From: Cellulomonas sp. 73-145
GTDB taxonomy: Bacteria; Actinomycetota; Actinomycetes; Actinomycetales; Cellulomonadaceae
Direction: 5' to 3'
Length of the DNA: 64,000 nt
Assembly (NCBI GenBank): GCA_001898185.1
Contig: MKTI01000006.1
Coordinates: 310,001-374,000, forward strand
This document shows, in pieces, positions 51,006 to 59,442 of the stretch (the stretch's first letter is position 1; the number at the start of each line of letters is the position of its first letter). Made by a program: the position numbers and the translations under genes. The notes under the pieces were generated by a model. The model was not told the origin of the DNA. It saw nothing but the letters and a program-made list of their open reading frames with translations, and searched no databases.

Positions 51006-52082
51006 GTGACCCGCGCCCCCCGCGTCCCTCTTCGCCGTGCCCTCGCCGACCTCCCGCCGTACGTGCCGGGCGCCCGCGCCGGCGGCGGGGCGATGGCGTA
51101 CAAGCTGTCGTCCAACGAGAACCCGTTCCCGCCGCTGCCCTCGGTGATGGCGGCGATCGCCGACGGTGCCGTGGACGTGAACCGGTACCCGGACATGTAC
51201 GCCACCGAGCTGACGGAGGCGATCGCGCGGCACCTGGACGTGCCGGTCGAATCGGTGGTGACCGGCGGTGGGTCGGTGGCGCTGCTGGGCCATGTGCTGG
51301 CCGCCGTGTGCGAGGCCGGCGACGAGGTGCTGCTGCCGTGGCGCTCGTTCGAGGCGTACCCGATCTACATCACGCTGGCCGGTGCCGTCGGCGTGCCGGT
51401 GCCGGTGGGCGCCGACGGCCGCCTGGACCTGGCCGCCATGGCGGCCGCCGTCACGCCGCGCACGCGCGTGATGCTGATCTGCACGCCGAACAACCCGACG
51501 GGCCCGGCGGTGCGCGCCGACGAGCTGGCGGTGCTGCTCGACGCCGTGCCGAAGGACGTGCTGGTGCTGCTGGACGAGGCGTACGTCGAGTTCGTCCGCG
51601 ACCCGGAGGCGGCCGACGGCCTCGCCGTCTTCGCCGAGCACCCCAACGTCGTGCTGCTGCGCACGTTCTCCAAGGCGTACGGGCTGGCCGGTCTGCGCGT
51701 CGGCTACGCCGTCGCCCGCCCCCGCCTGGCCGCGGCGATCCGGGCCGCCTCGACACCGTTCGGGGTGTCGCACATCGGGCAGCTCGCGGCGCTGGCGTCC
51801 CTGGCGGCGCAGCAGGAGATGCGGACGCGGGTCGACGCGATCGTCGCCGAGCGCGCGCGCATGCTGACCGGCCTGCGCGCCCAGGGCTGGGACGTGCCGG
51901 ACAGCCAGGCGAACTTCGTCTGGCTGGCGCTCGGCGAGCACGCGAAGTCGTTCGCGGACCGGTCGGCCCGTGCCGGGGTGCTGGTGCGGCCGTTCGCCGG
52001 CGACGGCGTGCGGATCAGCGTCGGCGAGACCGAGGCGACGGACCTGCTGCTCGAGGTGACTGCGGAGCTCGTGCGGCGCTGA
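51006..52082 (+). CDS. hisC: Histidinol-phosphate/aromatic aminotransferase
   Basis: This 358-residue class-II PLP aminotransferase has KLSSNENPFPPLPSV at the N-terminus, VVTGGGSVALLGHVL, LICTPNNPTGPAV and LLDEAYVEFV. The PLP Lys is K223 in RTFSKAYGLAGLRVGY. It fits HisC of histidine synthesis or the aromatic transaminase Pat; no other his gene is near, so the latter is possible. GTG 51006 is chosen over ATG 50994 because CATGCT ends 7 nt upstream. A terminator follows. Confidence 0.92.
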   Translation: MTRAPRVPLRRALADLPPYVPGARAGGGAMAYKLSSNENPFPPLPSVMAAIADGAVDVNRYPDMYATELTEAIARHLDVPVESVVTGGGSVALLGHVLAAVCEAGDEVLLPWRSFEAYPIYITLAGAVGVPVPVGADGRLDLAAMAAAVTPRTRVMLICTPNNPTGPAVRADELAVLLDAVPKDVLVLLDEAYVEFVRDPEAADGLAVFAEHPNVVLLRTFSKAYGLAGLRVGYAVARPRLAAAIRAASTPFGVSHIGQLAALASLAAQQEMRTRVDAIVAERARMLTGLRAQGWDVPDSQANFVWLALGEHAKSFADRSARAGVLVRPFAGDGVRISVGETEATDLLLEVTAELVRR

Positions 52083-52130
52083 GCGCGTCCCGCTGGCCCT
52101 CCGCCGCCGTGCGCGGCACGCTGTGGGGAG

Positions 52131-52160
52131 CCGACAAACCGGCCTCGGAAGGCTTGTCGG
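52131..52160 (+). terminator. Terminator after hisC
   Basis: CCGACAA-A-CC (52131-52140) pairs with GG-C-TTGTCGG (52151-52160), nine pairs with one mismatch and a 10-nt loop, about 50 bp after the hisC stop. Confidence 0.6.
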
Positions 52161-52174
52161 TGCCCCGGCCGGGA

Positions 52175-52209
52175 AACCTACGGTTGCGTAGCCTACGCTG
52201 ACGTAGGTT
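52175..52209. promoter_or_regulatory. 35-bp concentric dyad: operator of the dehydrogenase operon
   Basis: Two nested perfect inverted repeats share one centre (52192). The outer arms are AACCTACG (52175-52182) and CGTAGGTT (52202-52209), the inner arms GCGTAG (52186-52191) and CTACGC (52193-52198). The -10 hexamer TACGCT (52194-52199) lies in the right half. A TetR-type dimer pair would fit such a site. The symmetry is seen; the regulator is unknown. Confidence 0.75.
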
Positions 52210-52251
52210 CGGCGCCGGGAGCGGGCGCACCGCCGCACACGAGGAGCACGC

Positions 52252-53403
52252 GTGACCACTCTTCCCACGTCTCTTCCCCCGCACGAGGGCCCCCTGACGG
52301 AGGACGGCCTCGTCCAGCTGCTCACCCCCGCCGGCGAGCGCGTGGCGCACTCCGACCCCTATGCGGACGCGCTGGACGCCGACCGGCTCCGCGCGATGTA
52401 CCGCGACATGGTGCTGGCCCGCCGGTTCGACATCGAGGCGACCAGCCTGCAGCGACAGGGCGAGCTGGCGCTGTGGGCCCAGGCGCTGGGTCAGGAGGCG
52501 GCGCAGGTCGGTTCCGGGCACGCCGTGCGCGACCAGGACCAGGTGTTCCCGTCGTACCGGGAGCACGGCGTCGGCATGGTGCGCGGGGTCGACCCGGTGG
52601 ACATCCTGCGGCTGTTCCGCGGGGTGGACCACGGCGGCTGGGACTCGGAGGCGGTCAGCTTCCACCTGTACACGCTGGTGGTGGGCGCCCATCCGCTGCA
52701 CGCCGTCGGCTACGGCATGGGGCTGCAGCGCGACGGGCTGGTGGGCACCGGCGACGCGGCGCGCGACGCCGCGGTGATCACGTACTTCGGTGACGGGTCG
52801 ACGTCGCAGGGCGACGTCAACGAGGCCCTCGTCTTCGCCGCCGTGAACCAGGCGCCCGTCGTCCTGTTCTGCCAGAACAACCAGTGGGCGATCAGCGAGC
52901 CCACCACCCGGCAGGCGCTGGTGCCGATCGCCGACCGCGCTCCCGGCTTCGGCATCCCGAGCGTCCGGGTCGACGGCAACGACGTCATCGCCACCTACGC
53001 CGTCACGGCCGCGGCGCTGGACCGGGCCCGCAACGGCGGCGGTCCCACCTTCATCGAGGCGTTCACCTACCGGATGGGCGCCCACACCACCTCCGACGAC
53101 CCGACGCGCTACCGCACGCACGAGCAGGAGGAGCACTGGCGGCGTCGTGACCCGATCGACCGCCTGAAGGCCTACCTCGAGGCCGCCGGCGAGCTGCCCG
53201 AGGTGTTCCAGGCGGAGCTGGCCGGCGAGGCGGACGCCCTCGGCGAGCGTGTGCGCACCCAGGTGCGCGCGATGCCGAAGCCGCCCGCGGACAGCATGTT
53301 CGAGCACGTGTACGCCACCCCCCACGCGGTGGTGGACGGCGAGCGCGAGGCGTTCGCGCGGTACGAGGCGTCGTTCCTGGACACCGAGGAGGCCCACCGA
53401 TGA
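52252..53403 (+). CDS. 2-oxoacid dehydrogenase E1 component, alpha subunit
   Basis: This 383-residue thiamine-pyrophosphate subunit of an alpha2-beta2 E1 decarboxylates a 2-oxo acid. The TPP motif runs from GDGSTSQGDVNEAL to NNQWAIS, with AQALGQEAAQVGSGHA and FPSYREHGVGMVRG before it and TYRMGAHTTSDDPTRYR after it. GxxTTSDDP with the charged loop is common in branched-chain keto-acid E1 alpha, so the complex may use branched-chain keto acids, but pyruvate cannot be excluded. GAGGAG precedes the GTG. Its stop overlaps the E1 beta start in ATGA. Confidence 0.93.
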   Translation: MTTLPTSLPPHEGPLTEDGLVQLLTPAGERVAHSDPYADALDADRLRAMYRDMVLARRFDIEATSLQRQGELALWAQALGQEAAQVGSGHAVRDQDQVFPSYREHGVGMVRGVDPVDILRLFRGVDHGGWDSEAVSFHLYTLVVGAHPLHAVGYGMGLQRDGLVGTGDAARDAAVITYFGDGSTSQGDVNEALVFAAVNQAPVVLFCQNNQWAISEPTTRQALVPIADRAPGFGIPSVRVDGNDVIATYAVTAAALDRARNGGGPTFIEAFTYRMGAHTTSDDPTRYRTHEQEEHWRRRDPIDRLKAYLEAAGELPEVFQAELAGEADALGERVRTQVRAMPKPPADSMFEHVYATPHAVVDGEREAFARYEASFLDTEEAHR

Positions 53404-54458
53404 CCACCACCACCGAGCGGCGCACCGCGGCCGCCCCGTCCGGCGTGCAGAAGCTGACCTTCGCCAAGGCGATCACCCTGGGACTGCGTCGGGCGATGGC
53501 CGACGACCCGAAGGTGCTGCTGATGGGCGAGGACATCGGCAAGCTCGGCGGCGTGTTCCGCGTGACGGACGGCCTCTACGACGAGTTCGGCGCGCAGCGC
53601 GTGGTGGACACCCCGCTGGCCGAGTCGGGCATCGTCGGGACCGCCATCGGCCTGGCGCTGCGCGGCTACCGGCCGGTGTGCGAGATCCAGTTCGACGGGT
53701 TCATCTTCCCGGCGTTCGACCAGATCACCACCCAGCTGGCCAAGCTGCACTACCGCTCCCGCGGTCGGCTGACCGTCCCCGTCGTGATCCGGGTGCCCTA
53801 CGGCGGCGGCATCGGCGCGGTGGAGCACCACAGCGAGTCGCCGGAGGTGCTGTTCGCGCACACGCCCGGCCTGCGGGTGGTCAGCCCGTCGAGCCCGGCC
53901 GAGGCGTACACGATGATCCAGGCGGCGATCGCGTCGCCGGACCCCGTGCTGTTCTTCGAGCCGAAGGTGCGGTACTGGGAGAAGGGCGACGTGGACCTCG
54001 GCCCGGCCGACGACGAGCGGGTCCCCGGTTCCGTCCCCGCGCCCGACGACGCCGTGCTGAACCGTGCGCGCATCGTCCGCCCCGGCACCGACGTCACCGT
54101 GGTCACCTACGGCGGGAGCGTGGCGACCGTGCTGAAGGCGGCCGACGCCGCCGCGGCCGAGGGCACCAGCCTCGAGGTGATCGACCTGCGTGCCATCTCC
54201 CCGCTGGACACTGCGACGGTCGCCGAGTCGGTCCGCCGCACAGGCCGCTGCGTCGTGGTGCACGAGGCGCCGGTGCTGTACGGCTCCGGTGCCGAGGTCG
54301 CGGCGCGGATCACCGAGGAGTGCTTCTACCACCTGCAGGCTCCGGTGCTGCGGGTCGGTGGCTTCCACACCCCCTACCCGGTGGCCAAGCTCGAGCACGA
54401 GTACCTCCCGAGCCTGGACCGCGTGCTCGACGCCGTGGACCGCACGCTCGCGTTCTGA
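53400..54458 (+). CDS. 2-oxoacid dehydrogenase E1 component, beta subunit
   Basis: This 352-residue transketolase-like subunit pairs with E1 alpha. LLMGEDIGKLGGVFRVTDGL, TPLAESGIVGTAIGLALRGYRP, EIQFDGFIFPAFDQI and VVIRVPYGGGIGAVEHHSESPE (active-site His) are diagnostic. The C-terminal domain is VTVVTYGGSVATVLKAAD. It overlaps E1 alpha by 4 bp, so the two subunits are made in equal amounts. Confidence 0.95.
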   Translation: MTTTTERRTAAAPSGVQKLTFAKAITLGLRRAMADDPKVLLMGEDIGKLGGVFRVTDGLYDEFGAQRVVDTPLAESGIVGTAIGLALRGYRPVCEIQFDGFIFPAFDQITTQLAKLHYRSRGRLTVPVVIRVPYGGGIGAVEHHSESPEVLFAHTPGLRVVSPSSPAEAYTMIQAAIASPDPVLFFEPKVRYWEKGDVDLGPADDERVPGSVPAPDDAVLNRARIVRPGTDVTVVTYGGSVATVLKAADAAAAEGTSLEVIDLRAISPLDTATVAESVRRTGRCVVVHEAPVLYGSGAEVAARITEECFYHLQAPVLRVGGFHTPYPVAKLEHEYLPSLDRVLDAVDRTLAF

Positions 54459-54515
54459 CCGGCCGACCCACCCGCCGTTCCGCGGCCTTCCCCCTGACGT
54501 ACCGAGGAGACACCG

Positions 54516-56105
54516 GTGCCGACCTACCAGCAGTTCCCGCTGCCCGACGCGGGTGAGGGCCTGACCGAGGCCGAGATCGTCGAGTGGCGCGTCGCGCCCG
54601 GTGACGTGGTGAGCGTCAACCAGACGATCGTCGAGATCGAGACAGCCAAGTCGCTGGTCGAGCTGCCGTCGCCCTGGTCGGGGGTGGTCAGCCGGATCCT
54701 GGTCGAGGTGGGCACCACGGTGGATGTGGGGACGCCGATCATCGAGATCGACACCGACCCGTCGGGGACGGCGGCGCCGGCGGCCGGTGGCGGCGTGGTG
54801 AGCGGGGCCCAGTCGCCGCACGGCCACCACGAGCACCCGTCCCGCGCGTCCGAGGAGCCGGGCGGTGCGGAGGAGATCGGGGCCGCCCGTGACGAGCGGG
54901 CGGAGACCTCCGGATCCGTGCTGGTCGGGTACGGGCTGGGATCGGGTGGGTCCGGTCGGCGTCCGCGGGCGGGCGTTGCGGGCGCCACAGGCGCGGCGAC
55001 GAGTCCGACCGCCCCGGCCTCCACAGGCGCACCGGTCAGCACGTCGCCGGCCACCGCGTCTGCGGCGCCTGCCGCCGCGGCCGCACCCGTGGCGGCACCC
55101 GTCCCCCCGGCGGCACGTCCTGCCGGCGCGGGGAACGGCAGTGCCGTCGCGGCGCCCAGCACCGCCGCACCGTCGTCGGGATCGTCGTCGTCCGGTGCCT
55201 TCCACGCGCTCGCCAAGCCGCCCGTGCGCAAGCTCGCCAAGGACCTGGGTGTCGACCTGGAGATGCTGACCGCCTCCGGCCCCGGCGGGATCGTGACCCG
55301 GGAGGACGTGCTGGAGCAGGCGAACCGGGCGGAGGGCCGCACGCTCGCCACCTACCCGGGCGACGACGCGCCCTGGCTGGCCAGCGGCACGGTGTCTGCC
55401 GACGGCCGCCAGACGCGGGTCCCCGTGAAGTCGGTCCGCAAGCGGACCGCCGAGGCGATGGTCACCAGCGCGTTCACCGCCCCGCACGTCACGGTGTTCC
55501 ACACGATCGACGTCACGCGCACCATGCACCTGGTGCAGCGGCTGCGCGGCGACCGCGAGTTCGCCGACGTCCGGGTCACCCCGCTGCTGATCGCCGCCAA
55601 GGCCCTGCTGCTCGCGGTGCACCGGCACCCCGAGGTCAACGCCTCGTGGGACGACCAGACGCAGGAGATCGTCTACAAGCACTACGTGAACCTCGGTATC
55701 GCCGCGGCCACGCCGCGCGGTCTGGTGGTGCCCAACATCAAGGACGCGAACCGGATGAACCTGCTGCAGCTGGCGCAGGCGCTCGGCGAGCTGACCGCGA
55801 CCGCACGGGCCGGCAAGACGTCCCCGACGGGGATGTCCGACGGCACCATCACCATCACCAACGTCGGGGTGTTCGGCATCGACACCGGGACGCCCATCCT
55901 CAACCCGGGCGAGGCCGCGATCCTGGCGTTCGGCGCCATCCGTGAGCAGCCCTGGGTGCACAAGGGGAAGATCAAGGTCCGCCACGTGACCCAGCTGGCC
56001 CTGTCCGTCGACCATCGGCTGGTGGACGGGGAGCTCGGCTCGCGGGTGCTCGCCGACATCGCGGCGATCCTGGCTGACCCGGCGCAGGCCCTCGTCTGGG
56101 GCTGA
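54516..56105 (+). CDS. 2-oxoacid dehydrogenase E2 component (dihydrolipoamide acyltransferase)
   Basis: This 529-residue core subunit carries the acyl group. Lipoyl domain: residues 1-80, with lipoyl Lys45 in IETAKSLVELPSPWSG. A long Ala/Pro/Gly/Ser-rich linker (about 85-225) follows. The E1/E3-binding domain is around PPVRKLAKDLGVDLEML...GIVTREDVL (about 230-270). The catalytic domain ends with SVDHRLVDGELGSRVLADI (His500, Asp504). Only one lipoyl domain is present. GAGGAGACACCG precedes the GTG. E3 (lpd) is not in the operon and must be shared from elsewhere. Confidence 0.95.
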   Translation: MPTYQQFPLPDAGEGLTEAEIVEWRVAPGDVVSVNQTIVEIETAKSLVELPSPWSGVVSRILVEVGTTVDVGTPIIEIDTDPSGTAAPAAGGGVVSGAQSPHGHHEHPSRASEEPGGAEEIGAARDERAETSGSVLVGYGLGSGGSGRRPRAGVAGATGAATSPTAPASTGAPVSTSPATASAAPAAAAAPVAAPVPPAARPAGAGNGSAVAAPSTAAPSSGSSSSGAFHALAKPPVRKLAKDLGVDLEMLTASGPGGIVTREDVLEQANRAEGRTLATYPGDDAPWLASGTVSADGRQTRVPVKSVRKRTAEAMVTSAFTAPHVTVFHTIDVTRTMHLVQRLRGDREFADVRVTPLLIAAKALLLAVHRHPEVNASWDDQTQEIVYKHYVNLGIAAATPRGLVVPNIKDANRMNLLQLAQALGELTATARAGKTSPTGMSDGTITITNVGVFGIDTGTPILNPGEAAILAFGAIREQPWVHKGKIKVRHVTQLALSVDHRLVDGELGSRVLADIAAILADPAQALVWG

Positions 56106-56115
56106 TCCCCGCGGG

Positions 56116-56189
56116 GTGCGCTGGCTCCTCCGGCGCCCGTGAGCCGCGCGGGCGTGCGCTGGCTCCTTCGGCGCCCGTGAGCCGCGCGG
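56116..56189. repeat. Tandem 36-bp direct repeat, 38-bp period
   Basis: Copies at 56116-56151 and 56154-56189 differ at one position (C/T). They follow the E2 stop and precede palindrome copy B. Each copy has complementary segments (GGCTC/GAGCC) and could form a hairpin. Confidence 0.85.
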
Positions 56190-56206
56190 CCGGGCGGAAC
56201 GACCTT

Positions 56207-56260
56207 CCCTTTCGCGCTGTACGCCCTGTGTACGTACACCAGGCGTACAGCGAGAAAGGG
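56207..56260. repeat. Intergenic palindrome, copy B of three
   Basis: This 54-bp element is palindromic at 24 of 27 positions per arm. It contains the core TGTACGCC/TGTACGTACA/GGCGTACA (56218-56249) and outer arms CCCTTTC/GAAAGGG. It lies between the convergent E2 and VOC genes, so it could also end transcription, but the A and C copies are not between convergent genes. Confidence 0.9.
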
Positions 56261-56374
56261 CAACGGGGTTGAGGGCGGTCCGGGCGGGCGCCACATGGTC
56301 GGCGGCGCCGAGCGGCTCGACAGGGCCGAGCGGATTGGCCGGTCCCACCAGGGAGGTCGGCGGTGGGCCTCGGG

Positions 56375-56779
56375 TCAGGCCTGCTCGATGCGGACCATGT
56401 TGCCGGCCGGGTCGCGGAATGCCGCGTCGCGCACGCCCCAGGGCTGGCTGACGGGCTCCTGCAGCACCTCCGCACCTGCCGCGGCGGCTACCTTCTCGAA
56501 CGTCGCGTCGAGGTTGTCGGTGCGCAGCTGCAGCATGCCGAGCGCGCCCTTGGCCAGCAGGGCGGCCAGCGCGTCGCCGTCCTCCTGGGAACGGCCGGCG
56601 TGCGCCTCGGACAGGACGATGTTGATCTCCGGCTGGCTCTCGTTCACCAGGGTGATCCAGTGGAAGCCGCCCTGGGCGACCTCGTTGCGCACGGTCATGC
56701 CGAGCGTGTCGCGGTAGAAGGCGAGGGCGGTGTCGATGTCGTCGACGGCGACGTGGACGCCGCTGAGGGAAACGGTCAT
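56375..56779 (-). CDS. VOC (glyoxalase-fold) protein
   Basis: This 134-residue protein has HVAVDDIDTALAFYRDTLGM at the N-terminus and WGVRDAAFRDPAGNMVRIEQ at the C-terminus, both typical of glyoxalase/bleomycin-resistance-fold enzymes; N-terminal His and C-terminal Glu could bind metal. It follows an AraC regulator gene by 10 nt on the same strand. TAGCGT ends 7 nt before ATG 56779, so it may also have its own promoter. Confidence 0.9.
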   Translation of the reverse strand: MTVSLSGVHVAVDDIDTALAFYRDTLGMTVRNEVAQGGFHWITLVNESQPEINIVLSEAHAGRSQEDGDALAALLAKGALGMLQLRTDNLDATFEKVAAAAGAEVLQEPVSQPWGVRDAAFRDPAGNMVRIEQA

Positions 56780-56786
56780 GACGACG

Positions 56787-56792
56787 ACGCTA
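56787..56792 (-). promoter_or_regulatory. -10 hexamer TAGCGT of a leaderless transcript
   Basis: TAGCGT on the minus strand ends 7 nt before ATG 56779 and overlaps the stop codon of the AraC-type gene. Confidence 0.5.
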
Positions 56793-57296
56793 GGCGGGCG
56801 CCGTGGCGGGTGCTTCTTCGAAACTGCTCGATTCGAAGCTGCTCGATGTCACGGTGTCCGGCGTGGCGCCGGCGCCGGCCACCGCCGAGGGGCTGGAGCG
56901 TCGGCGCTGCGGCCGGGTGACGGCCATCACCTGGCAGACGGGCACATCGTGCAGGTGGGAGTGGTCAGCGGCGCGGTACTCGCTGGGGGTCTGGCCCACC
57001 AGCTCGGTGAACCGGGAGCTGAACGAGCCGAGGCTGGTGCAGCCCACCTCGAAGCAGACGTCGGTGACGCTGAGGTCGCCCCGCCGCAGCAGGGCCTTGG
57101 CCCGCTCGATGCGCCGGGTCATCAGGTAGGCGTACGGCGTCTCGCCGTAGGCCTCGCGGAACCGGCGGCTGAAGTGTGCCGTGGACATGAACGCGGTGGC
57201 GGCCAGCGCGGGGACGTCCAGCGGCTCGGCGTACTCGCGGTCGATCCGGTCATGTGCACGGCGCAGCCGTCGCAGCTCGTCGAGGTCCGCCGCCAT
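56790..57296 (-). CDS. AraC family transcriptional regulator (DNA-binding domain only)
   Basis: This 168-residue protein consists mainly of the AraC double helix-turn-helix: PLDVPALAATAFMSTAHFSRRFREAYGETPYAYLMTRRIERAKALL, then VTDVCFEVGCTSLGSFSSRFTELVGQTPSEYR. No ligand-binding domain precedes it. The tail is Ser/Ala/Thr-rich. A small unattached AraC domain next to a VOC gene is a common arrangement; it probably controls the VOC gene. CACAAT ends 6 nt before ATG 57296. Confidence 0.9.
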   Translation of the reverse strand: MAADLDELRRLRRAHDRIDREYAEPLDVPALAATAFMSTAHFSRRFREAYGETPYAYLMTRRIERAKALLRRGDLSVTDVCFEVGCTSLGSFSSRFTELVGQTPSEYRAADHSHLHDVPVCQVMAVTRPQRRRSSPSAVAGAGATPDTVTSSSFESSSFEEAPATAPA

Positions 57297-57364
57297 GCAC
57301 CGATTGTGCACATGGCCCTGGCTCGACCGCTGCCCCCTGCTCGCGCCGCTGGTGGCTGGCGTCG

Positions 57365-58045
57365 TCAGGTCTCGGCAGGACCGACGCGCACGAGCCCCGT
57401 CTGGTAGGCGACCACCACCAGCTGGGCCCGGTCGCGCAGGTCGAGCTTCACCATCGAGCGGTTCACGTGCGTCTTCACCGTGGCGGGGGAGATCACCAGG
57501 CGTTCGGCGATCTCGTCGTTGGTCAGCCCCTCGGCCGCCAGGGCGACGATCTCGCGCTCGCGGTCGGTCAGCTGCTCCAGCCGCGCCGGGACGCCGGCGG
57601 CGGCCACCCGGTTGGGCTGGGAGAGGAACGTGGTGATCAGGCTGCGGGTGGCGGCCGGCGACAGCAGCGCCTCACCGGCCGCGACCAGGCGGATCGCGTC
57701 GAGCAGGTCGTCCGGGTCGACGCTCTTGCCGAGGAACCCGCTGGCGCCGGCGCGCAGCGCGAGGAACACGTAGTCGTCCAGCTCGAAGGTGGTGAGCACC
57801 AGCACCTTCACGCCGGCCAGGTCCTCGTCCGAGCAGATGCGGCGGGTGGCCTCGAGGCCGTCCACACCTGGCATCCGGATGTCCATCAGCACCACGTCGG
57901 CGCGGGCGCTGCGGGCCAGCTCCACCGCCTGGGCGCCGTCGGCCGCCTCGCCGACCACCTCCAGGTCGTCGGCGCCGTCCACCAGCACCCGGAACCCGGC
58001 ACGGATCAGCGCCTGGTCGTCGGCGATCACCACGCGGGTGGTCAT
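57365..58045 (-). CDS. NarL/FixJ-type response regulator
   Basis: This 226-residue two-domain regulator has a receiver domain with the acidic pair Asp9/Asp10, the phosphorylated Asp55 in LMDIRMPG, and a conserved Lys in GFLGKSVDPDDLL. The LuxR-type helix-turn-helix is LTDREREIVALAAEGLTNDEIAERLVISPATVKTHVNRSMVKL. The ATG overlaps the kinase stop (ATGA). Its target may be the ABC exporter genes upstream, as in many actinobacterial loci of this kind. Confidence 0.94.
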   Translation of the reverse strand: MTTRVVIADDQALIRAGFRVLVDGADDLEVVGEAADGAQAVELARSARADVVLMDIRMPGVDGLEATRRICSDEDLAGVKVLVLTTFELDDYVFLALRAGASGFLGKSVDPDDLLDAIRLVAAGEALLSPAATRSLITTFLSQPNRVAAAGVPARLEQLTDREREIVALAAEGLTNDEIAERLVISPATVKTHVNRSMVKLDLRDRAQLVVVAYQTGLVRVGPAET

Positions 58046-59343
58046 CGATCCGCCCGACGCGTCGTGGCGGGCCGGGGCGAGGGAGGCGGCGGGGTCGGCG
58101 AGGCCGCCGCGTCGGTCCGCGGCGCCAGCGGCAGCTGCGCGGCGACCCGGTAGCCGCCGTCCTTGGTCGGGCCCGTCTGCAGCTGCCCACCGGCCGCCGC
58201 GACCCGTTCCCGCATGCCCACCAGCCCAAGGCCCGAGCCGGTCGGCCCGTCGTCGGAGGGCGTCGGGCCCTCGCCGGTACCGCGCGGCACCGCACCGGCC
58301 GGCGGCCGGTCGTTGGTGACCGTCACCTCCAGACGATCGCCGCGCGTGGAGAGAAGCACGGTGGCGCGCGCCCCGGCAGCGTGCTTCTGCACGTTCGTCA
58401 GCGCCTCCTGCACCAGGCGGAACGCCGTCAGGTCGACCGCGGGCGTCAGCTGCCACGGCGGTCCGGACCGTTCGACGGTCACCGGTGTGCCGATCGCGCG
58501 GGACGACGCCACCAGCTCCCCGACGCGGTCCAGGCCCGGTGTCGGGGCGGTCGGCAGGTCGGCCTCGTCCTGCCGGAGCACGCCCAGCACCGACTGCAGC
58601 TCGGTCAGCACCGCCTTCGCGGACTCGCGCACGTGGTGCAGGGCCTCGCGCGCGGCGGCGGGATCGCGCTCGACGACGTGCTCGGCGACGCCCGCCTGCA
58701 CGCTGATCACCGCGGCGTGGTGCGCGATCGCGTCGTGCAGCTCGCGCGCGATGCGCACCCTGTCCTCGGCCACCCGGCGCAGCGCGGTCTCCTCGCGGGT
58801 CTCCTCCGCGCGCCGTGCCCGGTCCTGCAGCGCAGCGAGGCTGGCGCGCCGTCCCTGCACGGCCATGCCGAGCGCCGCAGCGGTCCACAGCCAGAGGATC
58901 AGGTTGTGCCGTCCCCACACCTGGTCGGCCACGGTCAGGCCGAGGGCCCAGGTGGCTCCGAGCACCACGGAGGTGGTCGCCGCGGCCACCAGCGCGTGGG
59001 CGCGCGAGGCGCGGCTGGCGAAGACGTACAGGGCGATCACGAGGGCGAGCTGGGCGAGGTTGACCGACCACTCGCCGAGGAGCGCCGCGAGAGCGGCCGT
59101 GCCGGTGGCGAGCAGGGTGACCAGCGGCAGTCGCCTGACCTGGGTGAGGGCGGCGGCGCTCACCAGCGTCAGGACGACGTCCGGCCCGGTGACCCTCAGG
59201 TCGAAGCCGCCGCCGTAGCGTCCGGACTGCGCCATCAGGGTGGGCACCCGCAGGAACACCACGGCAAGGACGACGGCCACCAGCAGGTCGACGAGGGCCG
59301 GGCGCGCACGCAGCTCCCCGACGACCGTCCTGACTCTCACCAT
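58042..59343 (-). CDS. Sensor histidine kinase (HisKA_3/NarX-like)
   Basis: This 433-residue kinase has about five or six N-terminal membrane helices with no large extracellular domain, then the dimerisation/phosphoacceptor helix RIARELHDAIAHHAAVISVQAG (phospho-His in ELHD) and a HATPase domain with AFRLVQEALTNVQKHA and GSGLGLVGMRERVAAAGG. It phosphorylates the response regulator encoded next. ATG 59343 is chosen over GTG 59352 because TAGGGT ends 7 nt upstream. The signal is unknown; membrane-embedded sensing of cell-envelope stress is typical of such kinases. Confidence 0.93.
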   Translation of the reverse strand: MVRVRTVVGELRARPALVDLLVAVVLAVVFLRVPTLMAQSGRYGGGFDLRVTGPDVVLTLVSAAALTQVRRLPLVTLLATGTAALAALLGEWSVNLAQLALVIALYVFASRASRAHALVAAATTSVVLGATWALGLTVADQVWGRHNLILWLWTAAALGMAVQGRRASLAALQDRARRAEETREETALRRVAEDRVRIARELHDAIAHHAAVISVQAGVAEHVVERDPAAAREALHHVRESAKAVLTELQSVLGVLRQDEADLPTAPTPGLDRVGELVASSRAIGTPVTVERSGPPWQLTPAVDLTAFRLVQEALTNVQKHAAGARATVLLSTRGDRLEVTVTNDRPPAGAVPRGTGEGPTPSDDGPTGSGLGLVGMRERVAAAGGQLQTGPTKDGGYRVAAQLPLAPRTDAAASPTPPPPSPRPATTRRADR

Positions 59344-59350
59344 GCGCGCC

Positions 59351-59356
59351 ACCCTA
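59351..59356 (-). promoter_or_regulatory. -10 hexamer TAGGGT of the kinase leaderless transcript
   Basis: TAGGGT on the minus strand ends 7 nt before ATG 59343, with no ribosome site. Confidence 0.55.
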
Positions 59357-59442
59357 GGTCCGCCCTCATCTGGAGCTCACCCGGACTGCCGCCGGTCCCG
59401 GGCGGTCGAGCGTCGCCGCGGGTCGGCGGGGAGGTCCGCCAG

